This document shows positions 38,455-41,304 of a DNA stretch of 41,304 nucleotides, piece by piece; the stretch's first letter is position 1; the number at the start of each line of letters is the position of its first letter. The stretch covers positions 1 to 41,304 of the forward strand of contig NZ_DATJBQ010000104.1 of the NCBI RefSeq assembly GCF_035515275.1, given 5' to 3'. Both the position numbers and the translations under genes were made by a program. Below the pieces are notes generated by a model. It had not been told where the DNA came from, made no database searches, and saw only the letters and a program-made list of their open reading frames with translations. This DNA is from Pusillimonas sp035515275 (lineage in GTDB: Bacteria > Pseudomonadota > Gammaproteobacteria > Burkholderiales > Burkholderiaceae_B).

Positions 38455-39522
38455 ATGAACCACGAATTCATCTACGAGGCACTGCCCACACGGGTGGTGT
38501 TCGGCAACGGCAAACTGGCTGCCCTGCCCGACGAAATCAAACGCCTGGGGGCCGGCCGCGCCCTGGTGTTAAGCACGCCGGCGCAGGCAGAATGGGCGCA
38601 GCAAGTGGCCGATGTGCTGGGCGACCAATGCGCAGGCATATTCAGCGAGGCCGCCATGCACACGCCGGTCGATGTCACCCTGCGCGCAATGCAGCAGGTT
38701 CAGGCGCTAAAGGCCGACTGTGTCATCGGCCTGGGCGGCGGCTCGACCATCGGCCTGGGCAAGGCCATTGCCTTGCGCACAGGCCTGCCGCAAATTGCCG
38801 TGCCCACCACCTACGCCGGCTCCGAAATGACACCCATACTTGGGCAGACTGAAAACGGCGTCAAGACCACCCTGCGCGACGCCGTGGTACTGCCCAAAGC
38901 CGTTATCTACGACGTGTCGCTGACCCTTTCGCTGCCCGCCGCGCTGTCGGCCACCAGCGGCCTGAACGCGATGGCGCACGCGGTAGAAGCCCTGTACGCC
39001 CAAGATCGCAACCCCATCGTGTCGCTGATGGCTGAAGAAGGCATTCGCGCATTGGCGCAGGCCTTGCCCGGCGTTGTGGCCGACCCCCAAAACCGCGAGG
39101 CCCGCCTGCAAGCACAGTACGGCGCCTGGCTTTGCGGCATTTGCCTGGGCTCGGCCGGCATGGCGCTGCACCACAAGTTGTGCCATGTATTGGGCGGCAC
39201 CTTTGACCTGCCCCATGCCGAAACTCACGCCATTATGCTGCCGCACACCGCCGCCTACAACGCCCCGCATGCGCAAGAGGCCATGGGGCGCGCAGCACGT
39301 GCCCTGGGTGCAGGCAATGTCGCCGACGGCCTGTGGCAACTGGCCGAGCGCATCAAGGCACCGCGTGCGCTAAAAGACATTGGCATGCCCGAATCGGGTA
39401 TTGAAAAGGCCGTGGAACTGGCCCTGAAAAACCCCTATTGGAACCCGCGCCCACTGGTTGAAGACGACATTCGGGCCTTGATCCGCCGCGCCTGGGCCGG
39501 CGAAGCGCCGCCGGCCGTTTAG
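38455..39522 (+). CDS. Maleylacetate reductase (iron-alcohol-dehydrogenase family)
   Basis: 355 residues, normal length for the family. It starts 'FIYEALPTRVVFGNGKLAALPDEI', with the NAD-binding 'CVIGLGGGSTIGLGKAIALRTGLPQIAVPTTYAGSEMTPILGQTENGVKTT', and C-terminal 'ALHHKLCHVLGGTFDLPHAETHAIMLPH', all characteristic of maleylacetate reductases. It reduces maleylacetate with NAD(P)H to 3-oxoadipate in the cytoplasm. It is the last gene of the hydroxyquinol cluster, 14 bases after the dioxygenase, and converges on a LysR gene. The genes that finish 3-oxoadipate (CoA transferase, thiolase) are not here. Confidence 0.93.
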   Translation: MNHEFIYEALPTRVVFGNGKLAALPDEIKRLGAGRALVLSTPAQAEWAQQVADVLGDQCAGIFSEAAMHTPVDVTLRAMQQVQALKADCVIGLGGGSTIGLGKAIALRTGLPQIAVPTTYAGSEMTPILGQTENGVKTTLRDAVVLPKAVIYDVSLTLSLPAALSATSGLNAMAHAVEALYAQDRNPIVSLMAEEGIRALAQALPGVVADPQNREARLQAQYGAWLCGICLGSAGMALHHKLCHVLGGTFDLPHAETHAIMLPHTAAYNAPHAQEAMGRAARALGAGNVADGLWQLAERIKAPRALKDIGMPESGIEKAVELALKNPYWNPRPLVEDDIRALIRRAWAGEAPPAV

Positions 39523-39543
39523 TGCAAACGACCGGGAATCACC

Positions 39544-39580
39544 CCAGGCTCAGTTGCGGGGCGGTTCCAGGCTCAGTTGC
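39544..39580. repeat. 14-bp direct repeat across the LysR stop codon
   Basis: CCAGGCTCAGTTGC occurs at 39544-39557 and 39567-39580, a period of 23. It overlaps the end of the LysR gene at 39550-40443. The upstream copy (minus strand) encodes the terminal 'QLSLE', while the second, read in another frame, supplies the TGA stop. This suggests a small local duplication that remodelled the C-terminus. Confidence 0.6.
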
Positions 39581-40443
39581 TGTGCGGTTTGCAGGAACTT
39601 GGCAATAAGCGGTGAATTCCGGCGTTCGGCCCGGCAGATCAGCCGGGTCACGGTTTTGGCCGTAAAACCATTTACCTGCAGTTTTACCAGCCCCGGTCCG
39701 GGCAAATAGGCGGTATCGGCCACCACGCCCAGGCCCAACCCTTGGGCGACCGCCTCGCGTACCGCCTCGCGGCTACGCATTTCCACACTCGTTCTAATAC
39801 TGACGCCATGAGCCTTCAGTGCTTCTTCGAAGGCCTTGCGCGTTCCTGACCCCTGCTCCCGCATCACAAACTCTTCGTCGGCCAGATCGCCGATACCAAG
39901 CGCCCGCCCTTGCGCCAGTGGATGAGACGCCGCAGCGAAGACAACCAGATTCTGCTCCCGATAAAGCAGGCAATGAATCTGCGGGTCAGTAATTTCATTG
40001 AGTACCAGCCCGATGTCTCCCTCGTAATTCAGGATGCGCTCGGTAATGGTTTGCGAATCGCCCACGGTGACCGAAATCTGTACGCCCGGGTAATGCGAAC
40101 GATAAGCCTTGATGATCGGTGTGATGTTGTGAGGGCCAATGGCGTGCAGATTCAGCGCGCCGGTGTAGTGGGTTCGTGCGGCGATCAGCAGGGAACGCGC
40201 ATCGTGTTCGGCGCTGAACAGTCGCCGCGTGTGCTCAAGCAGCACCTCGCCGAACGCCGTCAGCGTCAGGCGTCTGCCCTGTCGGAAGAAAAGTTCGACG
40301 CCGTAATCAGACTCCAGCTTCAAGATATGGGCCGACACCGTGGGCTGGCGTAGCCCCAGTTGAGCGGCGGCGGTGGTGATCGAACCAGCACGCGCCGCAG
40401 CATCAAATGCCTTGAGCGCGGCCAGAAGAGAAACTCCTGACAT
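39550..40443 (-). CDS. LysR-family transcriptional regulator, divergent from phnC
   Basis: 297 residues. Helix-turn-helix: 'LLAALKAFDAAARAGSITTAAAQLGLRQPTVSAHILKLESDYGVELFFRQGR'. The effector domain (from about 90) has 'LNLHAIGPHNITPIIKAYRSHYPGVQISVTVGDSQTI' and 'ADEEFVMREQGSGTRKAFEEAL', the 'EQGSGTR' type seen in CysB/CbbR-like members that bind anions. It is divergent from the phosphonate-transport ATPase gene, with 154 bases between, and so is likely to control it, perhaps sensing a phosphonate such as 2-aminoethylphosphonate (inference). It converges on the maleylacetate reductase gene. The intergenic region holds no sure promoter; ACGAC/GTCGT arms near 40491 and 40522 could be a LysR site. 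Confidence 0.9.
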   Translation of the reverse strand: MSGVSLLAALKAFDAAARAGSITTAAAQLGLRQPTVSAHILKLESDYGVELFFRQGRRLTLTAFGEVLLEHTRRLFSAEHDARSLLIAARTHYTGALNLHAIGPHNITPIIKAYRSHYPGVQISVTVGDSQTITERILNYEGDIGLVLNEITDPQIHCLLYREQNLVVFAAASHPLAQGRALGIGDLADEEFVMREQGSGTRKAFEEALKAHGVSIRTSVEMRSREAVREAVAQGLGLGVVADTAYLPGPGLVKLQVNGFTAKTVTRLICRAERRNSPLIAKFLQTAQQLSLEPPRN

Positions 40444-40597
40444 AGGTGGCGTCTATGGAATGGGCAATTTATTAGAGGGAAACCTACATACGACTGACAC
40501 ACCATTTAATCATACTGTCGTTCATGGTGATCGCAGGGCCAGGCGTTAACGGCCTTTTTCGATCAAGTGACCAACACGACGTATAGGAGTGAATCCA

Positions 40598-41304
40598 ATG
40601 GGCTACGTCATTACGCCATCATGGCTCGTGCAGACAGAGAACCTGGCTGTCACGTATTCGAACGGATATCAGGCGCTGCAGCCTACCTCATTGACCGTGC
40701 GCCCCGGCGAGTTCCTGGTTCTGCTGGGTGCGTCGGGCGCGGGCAAATCCACCTTGCTGCGCAGCCTTAACGGCCTTGTTCGACCCACCCAGGGCGACGT
40801 CTTGCTGAATGATGTGGGGCGTCCGCTGAACCACTCGCGAACCATGCGCGAGCATCGCCGCAGAACCGGCATGGTGTTTCAGCAGCATCATCTTATTGGG
40901 CGCCAGACAGTGCTGGCCAATGTGTTGATGGGCAGGCTGGCCACCCGCAACGGCCTGCGTGCACTGCTGCCCTGGTCCAGGGACGACAAAATGGCGGCCC
41001 TGGGCGCCCTGGACCGTGTCGGGCTGATCGACAAGGCGCTGACGCGCGCCGATGCCCTGTCGGGCGGGCAGCAGCAGCGCGTAGGCATTGCGCGCGCCTT
41101 GATTCAAGAGCCACGGCTGTTGCTGGCCGACGAACCCGTGGCCAGCCTGGACCCGGTTACCGCCGAGGGCGTGCTGAATCTGCTTCACGGCATCTGCAAA
41201 TCTGATCGCCTTACTGCTGTGGTCAGCCTGCATCAGATCGACTTCGCCAAGCGCTTCGCCGACCGCATCGTGGGCCCGAGCCACGGCCGGGTGGAGTTCG
41301 ATGG
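40598..41304 (+). CDS. phnC: Phosphonate ABC transporter ATPase PhnC, truncated by the window edge
   Basis: 235 residues are visible and the frame runs off the right end. Walker A 'LGASGAGKSTLLRSLNGL' (44-51 core), Q-loop 'GMVFQQHHLIGRQTVLANVLMGRL', signature 'LSGGQQQRVGIARALIQEP', Walker B 'LLLADEPVASLDP', H-loop 'VVSLHQIDFAKRFADRIVG'. 'FQQHHLIGRQTVLANVLMGRL' and 'ADEPVASLDP' are the PhnC wording. It would energise import of phosphonates through PhnD/PhnE, expected just beyond the window. AGGAG seven bases before the ATG at 40598 fixes the start. A LysR gene lies divergent upstream. Confidence 0.93.
   Translation, partial: MGYVITPSWLVQTENLAVTYSNGYQALQPTSLTVRPGEFLVLLGASGAGKSTLLRSLNGLVRPTQGDVLLNDVGRPLNHSRTMREHRRRTGMVFQQHHLIGRQTVLANVLMGRLATRNGLRALLPWSRDDKMAALGALDRVGLIDKALTRADALSGGQQQRVGIARALIQEPRLLLADEPVASLDPVTAEGVLNLLHGICKSDRLTAVVSLHQIDFAKRFADRIVGPSHGRVEFD

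Noticed and set aside
1..41304. Mobile element, prophage, CRISPR array or defence island
   Set aside because: No transposase, integrase, terminal inverted repeats, spaced repeats or recognised defence genes were found. Direct repeats seen are short and local.
1..41304. tRNA or rRNA genes
   Set aside because: No cloverleaf-like segment with a T-loop motif or rRNA-like stretch was noticed in the intergenic gaps, which are mostly under 300 bases.

Overview
This window is GC-rich, densely coded chromosomal DNA from a Gram-negative bacterium. The gene families point to the Betaproteobacteria (order Burkholderiales), most likely an Alcaligenaceae-type organism in the Bordetella/Achromobacter/Pusillimonas range. 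That placement is an inference from family content: lone LivK-type binding proteins, aromatic and acyl-CoA catabolism, many LysR/MarR regulators, and sulfonate and phosphonate scavenging. No rRNA, tRNA, CRISPR array, insertion sequence, integrase or phage gene was seen, and the window reads as ordinary metabolic-versatility chromosome. It holds 42 protein-coding genes I would defend, two of them cut by the window edges, plus one doubtful small ORF.

Left part (1-7 kb, plus strand): the 3' end of a sugar-type ABC binding protein, an MFS exporter, a FetA/FetB-type ABC pair with overlapping start and stop, a hotdog acyl-CoA thioesterase, a MATE exporter and a SulP anion transporter with a STAS domain. 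A strongly self-complementary segment that may be a structured RNA precedes the SulP gene. From 13.3 to 7 kb on the minus strand runs a seven-gene organosulfur operon: flavin-dependent monooxygenase, Tat-exported binding protein, ATPase, two different permeases, a rhodanese-type sulfurtransferase and an SsuE-like FMN reductase. A PPK2 polyphosphate kinase lies divergent to it.

Middle part (14.5-29 kb): a minus-strand acyl-CoA module (3-hydroxyacyl-CoA dehydrogenase, enoyl-CoA hydratase, acyl-CoA dehydrogenase) followed by a LivK-type binding protein; a plus-strand prokaryotic pentameric ligand-gated ion channel homologue, which is the most unusual gene here; a DUF1428 protein behind a strong palindrome; and a minus-strand hydrolase / FAD hydroxylase / EamA exporter operon. 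That operon has a divergent LysR regulator and a second LivK-type binding protein beside it. An FUSC-family exporter and a stress-type SDR follow.

Right part (29-41 kb): a minus-strand operon of gamma-glutamyltranspeptidase with a polar amino-acid ABC transporter (two permeases and an ATPase, but no binding protein). Next come a glycine-zipper, His-rich small envelope protein, a third LivK-type binding protein, and a MarR-controlled hydroxyquinol cluster (FAD hydroxylase, hydroxyquinol 1,2-dioxygenase, maleylacetate reductase). The window ends with a LysR regulator divergent from a phosphonate-transporter ATPase (phnC) cut by the edge.

Taken together, the genes describe a scavenger that takes up organosulfur, glutathione-derived amino acids, phosphonates and aromatic or acyl acids. 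Three separate catabolic modules each carry their own LivK-type binding protein without permease or ATPase genes, which suggests that interchangeable receptors feed a shared transporter or act as sensors.
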